Assembly: GCF_000568255.1 (NCBI RefSeq)
Contig: NZ_KK037166.1
Coordinates: 7,822,810-7,886,809 of the forward strand
DNA from: Kutzneria sp. 744
GTDB lineage: Bacteria > Actinomycetota > Actinomycetes > Mycobacteriales > Pseudonocardiaceae
Direction of reading: 5' to 3'
Length of the DNA: 64,000 nt
Numbering within the stretch: the stretch's first letter is position 1; each line of letters starts with the position of its first letter. Made by a program: the position numbers and the translations under genes. Shown one piece after another: positions 19,105 to 26,672 of this stretch. The notes below the pieces were generated by a model. It was not told the DNA's origin, did no database searches, and saw nothing but the letters and a program-made list of their open reading frames with translations.

Positions 19105-19428
19105 TCATTTGTCGGGACTGTCTTCGTCGCCGGCGGGCACCGGGCGCAGTGGGCAACTGCCACAGTCGCAGCGGGCGTCGTGCGACAGCGGCAGCGACCG
19201 CAGCGCGTCGAGATCGGGCCGCGGGCGGATGGCCTCGGTGGTGACGGCGGCCATGCGGCCGGCCGCCTCGTAGTCCATAACCAGTCGCACGGCGACCCCT
19301 CCATGCTTGGGGGCAAACTCCACCGTCACGTGGAAGTCGCTGACGTCCACAACGGCGATCGACGTCCCGGGCGACGCGACCTCGATGACGTAAGGCTCGC
19401 CGGTCTCCCGGTCGCACAGGATCAGCAC
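19105..19428 (-). CDS. Hypothetical protein with C-terminal cysteine pair
   Basis: The 107-residue protein (MLILCDRETGEPYVIEVASPG...) starts at GTG 19428, seven bases after a GGGAGG ribosome site. A longer open frame exists upstream but is Arg/Pro-rich shadow. The N-terminal half looks like beta strands (IAVVDVSDFHVTVEFA). The tail carries CDCGSCPL, four residues from a possible metal site. It overlaps the end of the upstream membrane ORF (GTGCTGA), so they are coupled. Function unknown. Confidence 0.5.
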   Translation of the reverse strand: MLILCDRETGEPYVIEVASPGTSIAVVDVSDFHVTVEFAPKHGGVAVRLVMDYEAAGRMAAVTTEAIRPRPDLDALRSLPLSHDARCDCGSCPLRPVPAGDEDSPDK

Positions 19429-19826
19429 GACGCACCTCCCGGTTGGTACACGGCGACGGCGCGGTGTCGGGGTCCCTGCGCCACCGCCGCGAGTGGGGGG
19501 CCGCCCTGCCCCACCGCGGCACCAGGCAGGGCGGCATCGGCCCGCGTGGCGCCATCTCCGGGGAGGGAGGGCGCCGCCGGTGCTGAGATACCGGTGCGGT
19601 GGCCGCCGGCCAGGGCTCCCCTGGTGCAACGCACCCGGGGCCTGCGGGGGGCAATCGACGGCCCCCAGGCCGTCATAACGAGGCGTGATTCGCCCGTCCA
19701 GCGCATTACGAATTCCTGCACCCAGTCGGACCAGTAAAGCCGCCGCAGAACGGACATGAGGGGAAGCAGCGAGGCGAGGCCGACCAGGCAGCAGCACGTG
19801 ATCACAGCGGGCAGCGGGTCGTCCAC
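19422..19826 (-). CDS. Small membrane-anchored hypothetical protein
   Basis: A GAGGGA ribosome site precedes GTG 19826, giving 134 residues. The first about 30 (MDDPLPAVITCCCLVGLASLLPLMSVLRRL, quoted by parts: AVITCCCLVGLASLLPLMSV) form one hydrophobic segment. A basic, Trp-containing stretch follows, then a Gly/Pro/Ala-rich low-complexity tail. It is the first gene of a two-gene minus-strand unit with 19105-19428. No family recognised. The tail composition makes the exact 3' half uncertain. Confidence 0.4.
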   Translation of the reverse strand: MDDPLPAVITCCCLVGLASLLPLMSVLRRLYWSDWVQEFVMRWTGESRLVMTAWGPSIAPRRPRVRCTRGALAGGHRTGISAPAAPSLPGDGATRADAALPGAAVGQGGPPLAAVAQGPRHRAVAVYQPGGASC

Positions 19827-20010
19827 GATGTCTCCCTCGGCGTCCAGCGGCGGAGACGTAACCCTGCGCCATGTCGAGCAATCAGACAAGCAATTCAAGC
19901 AATCAACCCTGCATGTCCACTCGATTGGAGGACACGTGCGCATGCGCGTCGCCTAGTTGAATGGCCAGGACCCGCAGCGGCACCGCCGTATCGACGAAGG
20001 AGCCACACAC

Positions 20011-20217
20011 GTGAAGCTGACACACCTGGCCACCGAGTCCGGCAAGAGCGGTTGTCCGTCGTTCTTCACCACGGACCGCGGTACGTACGTGGTGCAAGGC
20101 TGGCGAATCGACGACGCCGAAGCTCTGGCCGCGCTCTCCGAGCGAGGCCTGCCGGACCATGAGACGGCCATTGAAATCCCAGCCGCGTTGGTCGCGCGGA
20201 TCCGCGACCTGGGCTGA
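20011..20217 (+). CDS. Small protein of the DUF6879-associated type
   Basis: The 68-residue protein (MKLTHLATESGKSGCPSFFT...) starts at GTG 20011 after GAAGGAG. The string GCPSFFTTDRGTYVVQGWRI followed by LPDHETAIEIPAAL is typical of short proteins encoded directly before DUF6879 genes in Streptomyces and relatives. Its TGA overlaps the next ATG (TGATG, 20215-20219), so it is coupled to the DUF6879 gene. Function is not established; the recurring trio with an XRE regulator suggests a small regulatory module. Confidence 0.7.
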   Translation: MKLTHLATESGKSGCPSFFTTDRGTYVVQGWRIDDAEALAALSERGLPDHETAIEIPAALVARIRDLG

Positions 20218-20747
20218 TGGCGCAGCAGCTTGACCGTTTGGGCTTCCAGGCCCTGCTCGCTCGTTTCGAGCGGTCGGCATGGCGGCTGGAGCTGCGGGGC
20301 TGGTACGACGAGCCGGACGAAGGCGAGTTGCTGGCGCAGTGGCTGGCAGACGGTGACCCGCTGCCCACGCTCGACTGGTTCGCGGACTGGCCTGAGTGGA
20401 TCGCCAAGCAAGTCGCAGCCGGCAAGCGATTCGAGCGCGTGCGGGTGTTGACGGATCCGCTCACCGACTACCTGCGGTGGCAGCTCGACGTGATCACCGA
20501 GCCGGCCCTCGCCGCCGGCGAAGACATCCGACTGCTACCTGCGGCGGTCGCCGCGGAACTTGAGCTCGGCGCCGCCGACTTCTACATCCTCGACGATCGC
20601 CAGGTCGTCCTGCTCGACTTCGACCAGGGCCGGGTCATCGGTGCTCGGTTGCTCGACGCGGCCGCCGAGCTGGATACCTTCTGCGCAATCCGAGCAACGG
20701 CATGGGATCATGCCGTGGAATTCGGGGAGTACGACACCAGAGCGTGA
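20217..20747 (+). CDS. DUF6879 family protein
   Basis: The 176-residue protein carries the family pattern: a helical N-terminus (FQALLARFERSAWRLELRGWYDEP), then GKRFERVRVLTDPLTDYLRWQL, AGEDIRLL and DFYILDDRQVVLLDFD near the C-terminus. It is soluble and acidic. It is translationally coupled to the small protein upstream and lies 11 bp before the DUF5753 regulator. In actinomycetes DUF6879 genes almost always sit beside such regulators. A toxin/antitoxin-like or developmental role has been suggested for the neighbourhood, but I infer no biochemical activity. Confidence 0.8.
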   Translation: MAQQLDRLGFQALLARFERSAWRLELRGWYDEPDEGELLAQWLADGDPLPTLDWFADWPEWIAKQVAAGKRFERVRVLTDPLTDYLRWQLDVITEPALAAGEDIRLLPAAVAAELELGAADFYILDDRQVVLLDFDQGRVIGARLLDAAAELDTFCAIRATAWDHAVEFGEYDTRA

Positions 20748-20758
20748 TCGAGGGGTAC

Positions 20759-21607
20759 GTGAGCAGTTTCGAGGCCGCCCGGCTTGAGTTCGGCGACAAC
20801 CTGCGCCGTCTGCGCGAGCGGGGCGGCCTCGACGGTAAGGACCTCGCCAGCCGCCTCGGCTGGCATCCATCGAAGGTGAGCAAGATCGAGCGTGGCAAGC
20901 AGACTGCCACCGACTCGGACCTGATCGACATCCTCGGCGCGCTCGCGGTGCCCGATGCGGCGGCGGCCCAGCTCCGCCAGCAGCTGCGCGACCTACGGTT
21001 GAAGCAGCTGGCCTGGCGGCGGCAACTCCGCTCCGGCCACCGAGAGCGCCAGCGGCAAGATCTCGTCGACGAGCAGACCGCGACCACAATCCGAATTGTC
21101 GACCTCATGGCCGTGCCTGGCCCGCTCCAGACTGACCCCTACGCACGTGCCATCTTCGCCACCCAGGCTGACCTACTTGAAGTCCCTGCCGGCGACATCG
21201 ACGAGACGGTCGCCGTGCGGATGCAACGGCAGCAGATGCTGTACGACTCCTCGAAGAGGATCGACATCCTGATCGCCGAGGCTGCGCTCTTGCACCCCGT
21301 GTGCACGCCGGCGCAGATGGTCGCTCAGGTCGATCGGCTGGTGTCAGCGACCAGCCTTCCCGGTATCCGTATCGGCTTGCTGCCGGCGTACCGGCCGCTG
21401 CCACACCTGCTTCCGCACGGCTTCTGGATCGTCGATGACGTTGCCCTCGCAGAGAAGGTCACGGGCGAAGACCGGGAGACGGATCCTGAGCAGGTCGCCA
21501 TCTATGAGCGGCTCGCCGACCGGTTGTGGTCGGTGGCGATCACAGGTGACGATGCTCGGGCCCTGCTCTTGGCCGTGGGCCGCAGGTGGGCTGAGCAAGC
21601 GCGGTAG
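20759..21607 (+). CDS. XRE-family helix-turn-helix regulator with DUF5753 (Scr1-like) domain
   Basis: From GTG 20759 (GAGGGG site) the protein has 282 residues. The N-terminal HTH is LRRLRERGGLDGKDLASRLGWHPSKVSKIERGKQ, seen as KDLASRLGWHPSKVSKIE. From about residue 105 the DUF5753 domain starts: AVPGPLQTDPYARAIF (the usual 'PGLLQTxxYARA'), RMQRQQML, LPGIRIGLLP. It would bind DNA as a dimer and probably regulates its own operon with DUF6879. A terminator hairpin follows at 21611. Confidence 0.85.
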   Translation: MSSFEAARLEFGDNLRRLRERGGLDGKDLASRLGWHPSKVSKIERGKQTATDSDLIDILGALAVPDAAAAQLRQQLRDLRLKQLAWRRQLRSGHRERQRQDLVDEQTATTIRIVDLMAVPGPLQTDPYARAIFATQADLLEVPAGDIDETVAVRMQRQQMLYDSSKRIDILIAEAALLHPVCTPAQMVAQVDRLVSATSLPGIRIGLLPAYRPLPHLLPHGFWIVDDVALAEKVTGEDRETDPEQVAIYERLADRLWSVAITGDDARALLLAVGRRWAEQAR

Positions 21608-21610
21608 TTC

Positions 21611-21644
21611 CGAGGGGCCCCGGGCATATGCACCGGGGCCCTCG
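21611..21644 (+). terminator. Hairpin terminator after the XRE/DUF5753 gene
   Basis: CGAGGGGCCCCGG (21611-21623) pairs with CCGGGGCCCTCG (21633-21644), with one bulged G and a loop of about nine bases (GCATATGCA). It starts four bases after the stop codon. Confidence 0.7.
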
Positions 21645-21731
21645 CCACTGCCTATATGAGCTCGACGTCGACCACCGTCCCAGATTTGTCCCAGGCCAGG
21701 CCATTCCTGCGCTGGTCAGCGCGCTTCCCTG

Positions 21732-21778
21732 GCGTCACACCGAATGTGTGAAACGGATTCGGCATTTCGGTGTGACGC
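21732..21778. repeat. Palindromic CACACCGAA element
   Basis: GCGTCACACCGAA (21732-21744) and TTCGGTGTGACGC (21766-21778) form a perfect 13-bp stem with a 21-base loop. The arm sequence recurs in the intergenic elements at 1113 and 17982. It lies between the terminator of the XRE gene and the MerR promoter. Confidence 0.6.
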
Positions 21779-21808
21779 TGAGCGGGAGCATCTTGCGGGG
21801 GGCATGGA

Positions 21809-21832
21809 TTGACCTTGACCCTGGGGCAGGGT
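21809..21832 (+). promoter_or_regulatory. MerR-type autoregulated promoter
   Basis: Two overlapping-phase TTGACC boxes (21809-21814 and 21815-21820) precede a perfect dyad ACCCTG-GGG-CAGGGT (21818-21832). The MerR-family ATG lies 13 bases further on. A dyad lying next to the -35 box and so close to the start is typical of self-regulating MerR genes. Confidence 0.6.
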
Positions 21833-21845
21833 TCAGGATGGGGGC

Positions 21846-22610
21846 ATGCGGGGGCTGACCATCGGGCAGGCGGCGGCGTTTGCCGGCGTGACGATCAAGA
21901 CGGTGCGGCACTACCACAAGCACGGGCTGGTCGAGGAGCCGCGACGGGACAGCTCGGGCTACCGGCGCTACGGCTCGGAGGAGCTGTTGCGGCTGGTGCA
22001 GGTGCGGACGCTGGCGGCGGCCGGGGTGGCGCTGGCGGAGATCGGGGCGCTGCTGGCGGCGGACCCGGACCGCTTCGCCGAGGCGCTGGTCGACGTGGAG
22101 AAGCAGCTCACCGTGCGGATCGACGACCTGGTCGAACGCCGGGACACGCTGCGCAAGCTGGCCAGCGGGGACCGGCTGCTGCTGCCGGAGCGGGCGTGCG
22201 AGCTGCTGGACACGGCGGCCAGCCTGGGCTTCACGGCCGAGGAGGTCGACACCGCCCGCGAGGCCTTCCTACTGGTCCGGGCCCTGGTCCCGGAGAGCTT
22301 CGACGACTACATCGCCCAGGTCGAACGCGGCCTGGGCAACCCGCAGTACCTCCGGCTGACCCAGCTCAGCATGCGCACCGGCGACTGGGACCCGGAGGAT
22401 CCCCGGCTTGAGGCGATCGCCGACGAGCTGGTCGAGCTGCTCAAGACGGATCGGACCCTGCTGCCCAGCCTGCCCGGGCTCCAGGACCGGCCCGACGGCG
22501 CCGCCCGGCACCGGGTGCTCACCAGCCACCGCAAGGCGCAGCGGCCGGCCTGGACCCGGCTGACCGAGCTGATCGAACGCAAGATGCGGGCCGCCGGCCT
22601 GGAGATCTGA
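21846..22610 (+). CDS. MerR-family transcriptional regulator
   Basis: The 254-residue protein opens with the MerR DNA-binding domain: MRGLTIGQAAAFAGVTIKTV, then HYHKHGLVEEP, YRRYGSEELLRLVQVRTL, and the dimerisation helix starting near LAEIGALLAADP. After a coiled coil to about residue 110 comes a helical domain of about 140 residues with no GyrI-like or metal-binding cysteine motif. Its inducer is probably a small organic molecule. The P450 gene starts 72 bp downstream in the same direction and is the likeliest target or operon partner. Confidence 0.9.
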   Translation: MRGLTIGQAAAFAGVTIKTVRHYHKHGLVEEPRRDSSGYRRYGSEELLRLVQVRTLAAAGVALAEIGALLAADPDRFAEALVDVEKQLTVRIDDLVERRDTLRKLASGDRLLLPERACELLDTAASLGFTAEEVDTAREAFLLVRALVPESFDDYIAQVERGLGNPQYLRLTQLSMRTGDWDPEDPRLEAIADELVELLKTDRTLLPSLPGLQDRPDGAARHRVLTSHRKAQRPAWTRLTELIERKMRAAGLEI

Positions 22611-22682
22611 GCAACCCCAGGGACACCAGTGGTTCCCGGGCTGGACGCTGCCCGAAAAACCCCACCACGTAAGGAAAATCCG

Positions 22683-23888
22683 ATGAGCCAGACGATTCCG
22701 CAGGGCCTGCCGACCGCGCGTGACGCCGGCCCCTTCAACCCGCCCAGCGACATCACCCGCCTGCGCGAGACCCGGCCCGTGAGCCCGATGGCCTTTCCCG
22801 ACGGGCACCAGGGCTGGCTCGTCACGGGCTACGAGGAGGTCCGACAACTCATGGCGGACACCAGGTTCAGCTCCCGCGGCGACATCGGCGTGCTGCACGA
22901 GCCGTACGAGAACTCGGGCATGCCGATGCCGACCGAGCCCTCGCCGACCCCGCCGGGGCTGTTCATCGCGATGGACCCGCCGGACCACACCCGCCTGCGG
23001 CGCAAGCTGATCGGCGCCTTCACCGTGAAGCGGATGAAGATGCTGGAGGAGCGCATCGCCGAGATCGTGCAACGGCAGCTGGACGAGATGGCCCGCCTGA
23101 CGCCGCCGGTCGACCTGGTCAAGGAGTTCGCGCTGCCGGTGCCGTCGCTCGTGATCTGCGAGCTGCTGGGCGTGCCCTACGCCGACCGGGAGACCTTCCA
23201 GGGCAGCTCGGCCCAGTTCCTGGTCCGGGACCAGACGCTGGAGGAGAAGATGGCGGCCTACGGCGCGATGACCGGCTACCTGGCCCAGCTGGTCGTCGGC
23301 AAGCGGGCCGAGCCGGGCGAGGACATCCTGTCCGACCTGGCCCGCGACGAGGACCTGTCCATCGAGGAACTGGTCGGCATCGGCTTCCTGCTGCTGCTCG
23401 CCGGCCACGAGACCACCGCGAACATGTTGGCACTGGGCACTTTCGCGCTCCTGGAGCACCCCGACCAGCTGGCGGCGTTGCGTGAAGACCCGGAGCTGAT
23501 GCCCGACGCGGTGGAGGAGCTCCTGCGCTACCTGTCCGTCGGCGACATCTTCTACCGCTACGCCAGTGAGGACCTCGAACTCGGCGGCGAGACCATCCCG
23601 CAGGGCTCGACCGTCGTCGTCTCACTGCTGGCCGCCAACCGCGACCCCCGGCACTTCGACAACCCCGACGCCCTCGACCTCCGCCGCCAGGGCCGCGGCC
23701 ACCTGCCCTTCGGCCACGGCATTCACCAGTGCCTCGGCCAGCAGCTCGCCCGCATCGAGATGCGCGCCGGCTTCAAGGGCCTGCTGCAACGCTTCCCGGG
23801 CCTCAAGCTGGCCGTCCCCGCCGACGAGGTGAAGCTGCGGACCAACATGCAGATCTACGGCGTGCACGGCCTGCCGGTCGGCTGGTAG
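22683..23888 (+). CDS. Cytochrome P450, soluble bacterial class I type
   Basis: Translation from ATG 22683 (AAGGAAAA site) gives 401 residues. The I-helix has AGHETT at 240-245, the K-helix EELLR, and the heme loop FGHGIHQCLG has the thiolate at Cys350. The N-terminus has no membrane anchor. Overall wording (MDPPDHTRLRRKL, VCELLGVPYADR-like ICELLGVPYADR) fits the CYP105/107 group of actinomycetes, which hydroxylate natural products or xenobiotics. It would need an external ferredoxin and reductase; none is encoded nearby. The MerR gene just upstream probably controls it. Confidence 0.92.
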   Translation: MSQTIPQGLPTARDAGPFNPPSDITRLRETRPVSPMAFPDGHQGWLVTGYEEVRQLMADTRFSSRGDIGVLHEPYENSGMPMPTEPSPTPPGLFIAMDPPDHTRLRRKLIGAFTVKRMKMLEERIAEIVQRQLDEMARLTPPVDLVKEFALPVPSLVICELLGVPYADRETFQGSSAQFLVRDQTLEEKMAAYGAMTGYLAQLVVGKRAEPGEDILSDLARDEDLSIEELVGIGFLLLLAGHETTANMLALGTFALLEHPDQLAALREDPELMPDAVEELLRYLSVGDIFYRYASEDLELGGETIPQGSTVVVSLLAANRDPRHFDNPDALDLRRQGRGHLPFGHGIHQCLGQQLARIEMRAGFKGLLQRFPGLKLAVPADEVKLRTNMQIYGVHGLPVGW

Positions 23889-23973
23889 CCCTCCACTGTG
23901 GATGTTCCCGCGCCGGCCGGCCAGCGTATTCCCGTGCTCGTCGAGAGGATGGTCGACCACTGCTGAGGCGTGG

Positions 23974-25002
23974 TCAGGCGGAGTTGCGGTGCACCAGCTC
24001 CACGGGCAGGAGCTGGTGCCGCTGCCGGGGTTCCTCGCCGCGGATGAGGGAGAACAGCCGGTCCACCATGGCCTGCACCTGACGGCCTATGTCCTGGCGC
24101 ACGGAGGTCAGCGGCGGCTCGGTGTGCGGGGCGACGGACTCGTCGTCGTCGAAGCCGACCACGGCGACATCCTGTGGAACGCGCTTTCCCGCCGCCCGCA
24201 GGGCGGCCATGGCACCGGCGGCCATGAGGTCGTTGGCCGCGAACACACCGTCGAGATCGGGCACCCGCGCCAGCAGGGCGGTCATAGCCCGCTCGCCGCC
24301 CTCACGGCTGAAGGAACCGCCCTCGGTGATCTCGGCCAGCCGGCGGTCGTCGGCCCCGGTGGCGGCGCGGAAGCCGGCCAGGCGGTCGGTGGCGGCGAGC
24401 TCGTCGTTGGGGCCGGTGATGCTGACGACCTGGCGGCAGCCCCGCTCGCCGAGGTACCGGGTGGCCATCGCGGCGCCGTTCTCGTTGTCGTTGTCCACGG
24501 TGTGCAGGCCGCGCAGGGAGCCCCACGGCCGGCCGCCGAACACCACGGGCAGCGCCAGCTTGCGGACCAGGATCGGCAGCGGGTCGTCCTGGTGCGGGGT
24601 GAACAGCAGCGCGCCGTCCACGTGCCCGCCGGCCAGGAAGCGCTGGGCCCGCAGCTGGTCCTCGGGCGTGTGCACGAGCACCAGCACCATCTGCGAGTCG
24701 CGGGCCCCCAGCGCCACCGCCGAGTACTTGACCAGCCCGGCGAAGTGGGGGTCGTTGAAGATCTTGGGCTGGGGCTCGGAGATCAACACGGCCACCGCCC
24801 CGGTGCGCCGCGTGACGAGCGTGCGGGCCGCCTGGTTGGGCTGGTAGCCCAGCTCCAGCACGGCCGAGTTGACCGACTCCAGCGCAGCCGGGCTCACCTT
24901 GGGCGAGCCGTTGAGCACCCGGGACGCGGTCGCCCTGGACACACCGGCCCTGGCCGCCACGTCCTCGAGAGTGGGACGGGCGTTCGGACGCTGCACGACC
25001 AC
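23974..25002 (-). CDS. LacI-family transcriptional repressor
   Basis: The 342-residue protein has the LacI HTH (PTLEDVAARAGVSRATASRV) with hinge helix (YQPNQAARTLV), then a periplasmic-binding-protein-like sensor domain (DGVFAANDLMAAGAMAAL, VAVVGFDDDESVAPHTEPPLTSVRQD). It ends LLPVELVHRNSA, a common LacI C-terminus. It is expected to sense a sugar. A near-match to the CebR operator lies 71 bases upstream of its start (25073), and a perfect operator of this type precedes the GH1 gene, so it may control both and itself. Confidence 0.9.
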   Translation of the reverse strand: MVVQRPNARPTLEDVAARAGVSRATASRVLNGSPKVSPAALESVNSAVLELGYQPNQAARTLVTRRTGAVAVLISEPQPKIFNDPHFAGLVKYSAVALGARDSQMVLVLVHTPEDQLRAQRFLAGGHVDGALLFTPHQDDPLPILVRKLALPVVFGGRPWGSLRGLHTVDNDNENGAAMATRYLGERGCRQVVSITGPNDELAATDRLAGFRAATGADDRRLAEITEGGSFSREGGERAMTALLARVPDLDGVFAANDLMAAGAMAALRAAGKRVPQDVAVVGFDDDESVAPHTEPPLTSVRQDIGRQVQAMVDRLFSLIRGEEPRQRHQLLPVELVHRNSA

Positions 25003-25052
25003 GTCTGCTCCTCACGGGCCGCCACGACAGGCGGCGGCTTTCGTCAAGAAGC

Positions 25053-26138
25053 TTAACGCCGCAGTTGCTCCGTGGAAGCGCTCACACGCCGAACTGAACC
25101 GGTTTTGCTGACCGGCATCGCGACTCTGAGCAAACCGTCCTCCACAGACTGTCGCACGTCCAGACCGGCCCGCGCGGCCGTTCGGGGCAGCGCGGCCTCC
25201 GTCGGCAGGCACCAGCTGACGAGCTCCTCGTACCCCTCGCCTCGCGCCATGAAAGCCAGCTGCGACAGCAGTGCGGCGCCCACTCCCCGCCGCTGCCAGC
25301 CGTCCTCGACGAGCAGCGACACCTCGGCCCGCCGTGGATCGGCCATCCCGATCAGCTGTCCGACGGCGACGACGTCCGAGCCGGCCATCGCCAGCAGGGT
25401 GGCGCCACGCGGCGGGCTGAGCAGTCGGTGCAGCCAGCGCCTGGGCACGGTCCTCATGCCGGCGTGGTAGCGGGCGAACAGCGTCCGCATCGAGCACCGC
25501 CGGTGCAGGGCGGCGAGGTCGTCGGCATCGGACGGCCGCCCGATCCGCAACACGAGGCCGGCTCCGTCGGACGTGACGACGGCCCGTGGTTCGGCGACAA
25601 ATCGCCCGGCCGCCTCCAGCGTCTCCAGCAACGAGAAGGCCCGCGCCAACTCGGTGTCGGTGAAAGCTGCCCACGCTCGGCGCACGAGCAGGGCTCCGCC
25701 ACCCGGAAGGGCGACCACGAACTGGTGATCGTCGATCGCGGACACACCCCAGCCGGTCATTTCCGGGCCGGGCGTCACCGGTTGGACGGAATCCGCGCCC
25801 AGTAGCGAACGGAGCGACGCCGCCAACTCCATCGGCTCGGCCAGCACCCGGCCGACCGCGCGCAGGGTGGCGGCCCGCTCATCGACCAGGTCGTGCACGG
25901 ACGCGGCGGTGATCGACACCTGTCGGCCGCCCTCGGCACGCAGCAGGTCGACGAGATCGGCCGGGCGCAACGCGTCCGGCGCGGTGACGACCAGCTCGTC
26001 GACCACGCCGTCGGGCACGGGCAGGACGGTCAGCGCCAGCACGTTGCAGTCCTGCGCGGCCAGCCGGACCGTCAGCCGGGCCAGCACACCCGGGCTGTCG
26101 GTCAGCCGCACCCGCAGCCGCCAAGTCGAAGTGGCCAT
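25053..26138 (-). CDS. ACT-domain/GNAT acetyltransferase fusion
   Basis: The 361-residue protein starts with an ACT-like regulatory domain (WRLRVRLTDSPGVLARLTVRLA, parts: LTDSPGVLARLTVRLAAQDC) in the first about 80 residues. A linker domain to about 190 follows. Then comes a GNAT domain (RIGRPSDADDLAALHRRCS, SLLVEDGWQRRGVGAALLSQLAF with the RRGVG acetyl-CoA loop). Such proteins in actinobacteria are thought to be amino-acid-sensing protein acetyltransferases. It ends 50 bp before the LacI start and on the same strand. The regulated substrate is unknown. Confidence 0.8.
   Translation of the reverse strand: MATSTWRLRVRLTDSPGVLARLTVRLAAQDCNVLALTVLPVPDGVVDELVVTAPDALRPADLVDLLRAEGGRQVSITAASVHDLVDERAATLRAVGRVLAEPMELAASLRSLLGADSVQPVTPGPEMTGWGVSAIDDHQFVVALPGGGALLVRRAWAAFTDTELARAFSLLETLEAAGRFVAEPRAVVTSDGAGLVLRIGRPSDADDLAALHRRCSMRTLFARYHAGMRTVPRRWLHRLLSPPRGATLLAMAGSDVVAVGQLIGMADPRRAEVSLLVEDGWQRRGVGAALLSQLAFMARGEGYEELVSWCLPTEAALPRTAARAGLDVRQSVEDGLLRVAMPVSKTGSVRRVSASTEQLRR
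25073..25086. promoter_or_regulatory. CebR-like operator upstream of the LacI gene
   Basis: TGGAAGCGCTCACA matches the CebR consensus TGGGAGCGCTCCCA at 12 of 14 positions. It sits 71 bases upstream of the LacI-family start codon, inside the last codons of the ACT-GNAT gene. Position and similarity suggest autoregulation by this repressor. Confidence 0.5.
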
Positions 26139-26195
26139 GCGGCCCAGCCTGCCTGCCGGCTGTTTCCGATCGGTTTCCGTCGCGTGAGTGCGAGA

Positions 26196-26558
26196 TCAGC
26201 ACCAGAGCCAGTGACAGCTCGTGGTGGTCGGGATGGGCAGCCCCGGCGCGGTGGTGGTCGTGGGCGGCGGCTGGGTCGTCCGGGTCGTGGGCGGCGGGCC
26301 GGTGTGGGGGGTGGTCTTCGGATGCGACTCGGTCTCGCCGGCCGACGTCGTCGTGGTGGACGACGCGGTCGTCGACGCCGTCACCGTGACGACCAGGGTG
26401 GACACTTTCGTGCTCACCGTGGCCGGCACGGACGACACCGTCGACGGCGGCGTCGCCGCGTTCGCGTCCAGCTCGTGAAGGTAGGCGCCGAGTAACACAC
26501 CGACGATGGCCGAGGCGCCGACCGCGCAGGCCGATGAAGCCACCAACGCGCGTACCAC
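26196..26558 (-). CDS. Membrane-anchored Thr/Ser/Pro-rich protein
   Basis: From GTG 26558, four bases after AAGGAGG, the protein has 120 residues; an upstream GTG at 26573 overlaps that site and is less likely. One N-terminal hydrophobic segment (ALVASSACAVGASAIVGVLL) is followed by an extracellular Thr/Ser/Pro-rich region (STTTTSAGE, PPPTTRTTQPPPTTTTAP) of the kind that is often O-mannosylated in actinobacteria. It ends in CHWLWC. No enzyme motif is visible. It is monocistronic on the minus strand. Confidence 0.55.
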   Translation of the reverse strand: MVRALVASSACAVGASAIVGVLLGAYLHELDANAATPPSTVSSVPATVSTKVSTLVVTVTASTTASSTTTTSAGETESHPKTTPHTGPPPTTRTTQPPPTTTTAPGLPIPTTTSCHWLWC

Positions 26559-26672
26559 CGATCCTCCTTGCACCCCAGGATTGAGCCGACAGTGCGCCGA
26601 GCGGAGTTACCGCTTGGTACGTCACGACTCTCCATAAGCTAGTCGGCCGGTCAAGTCCTGGGCTGAAGGGGC

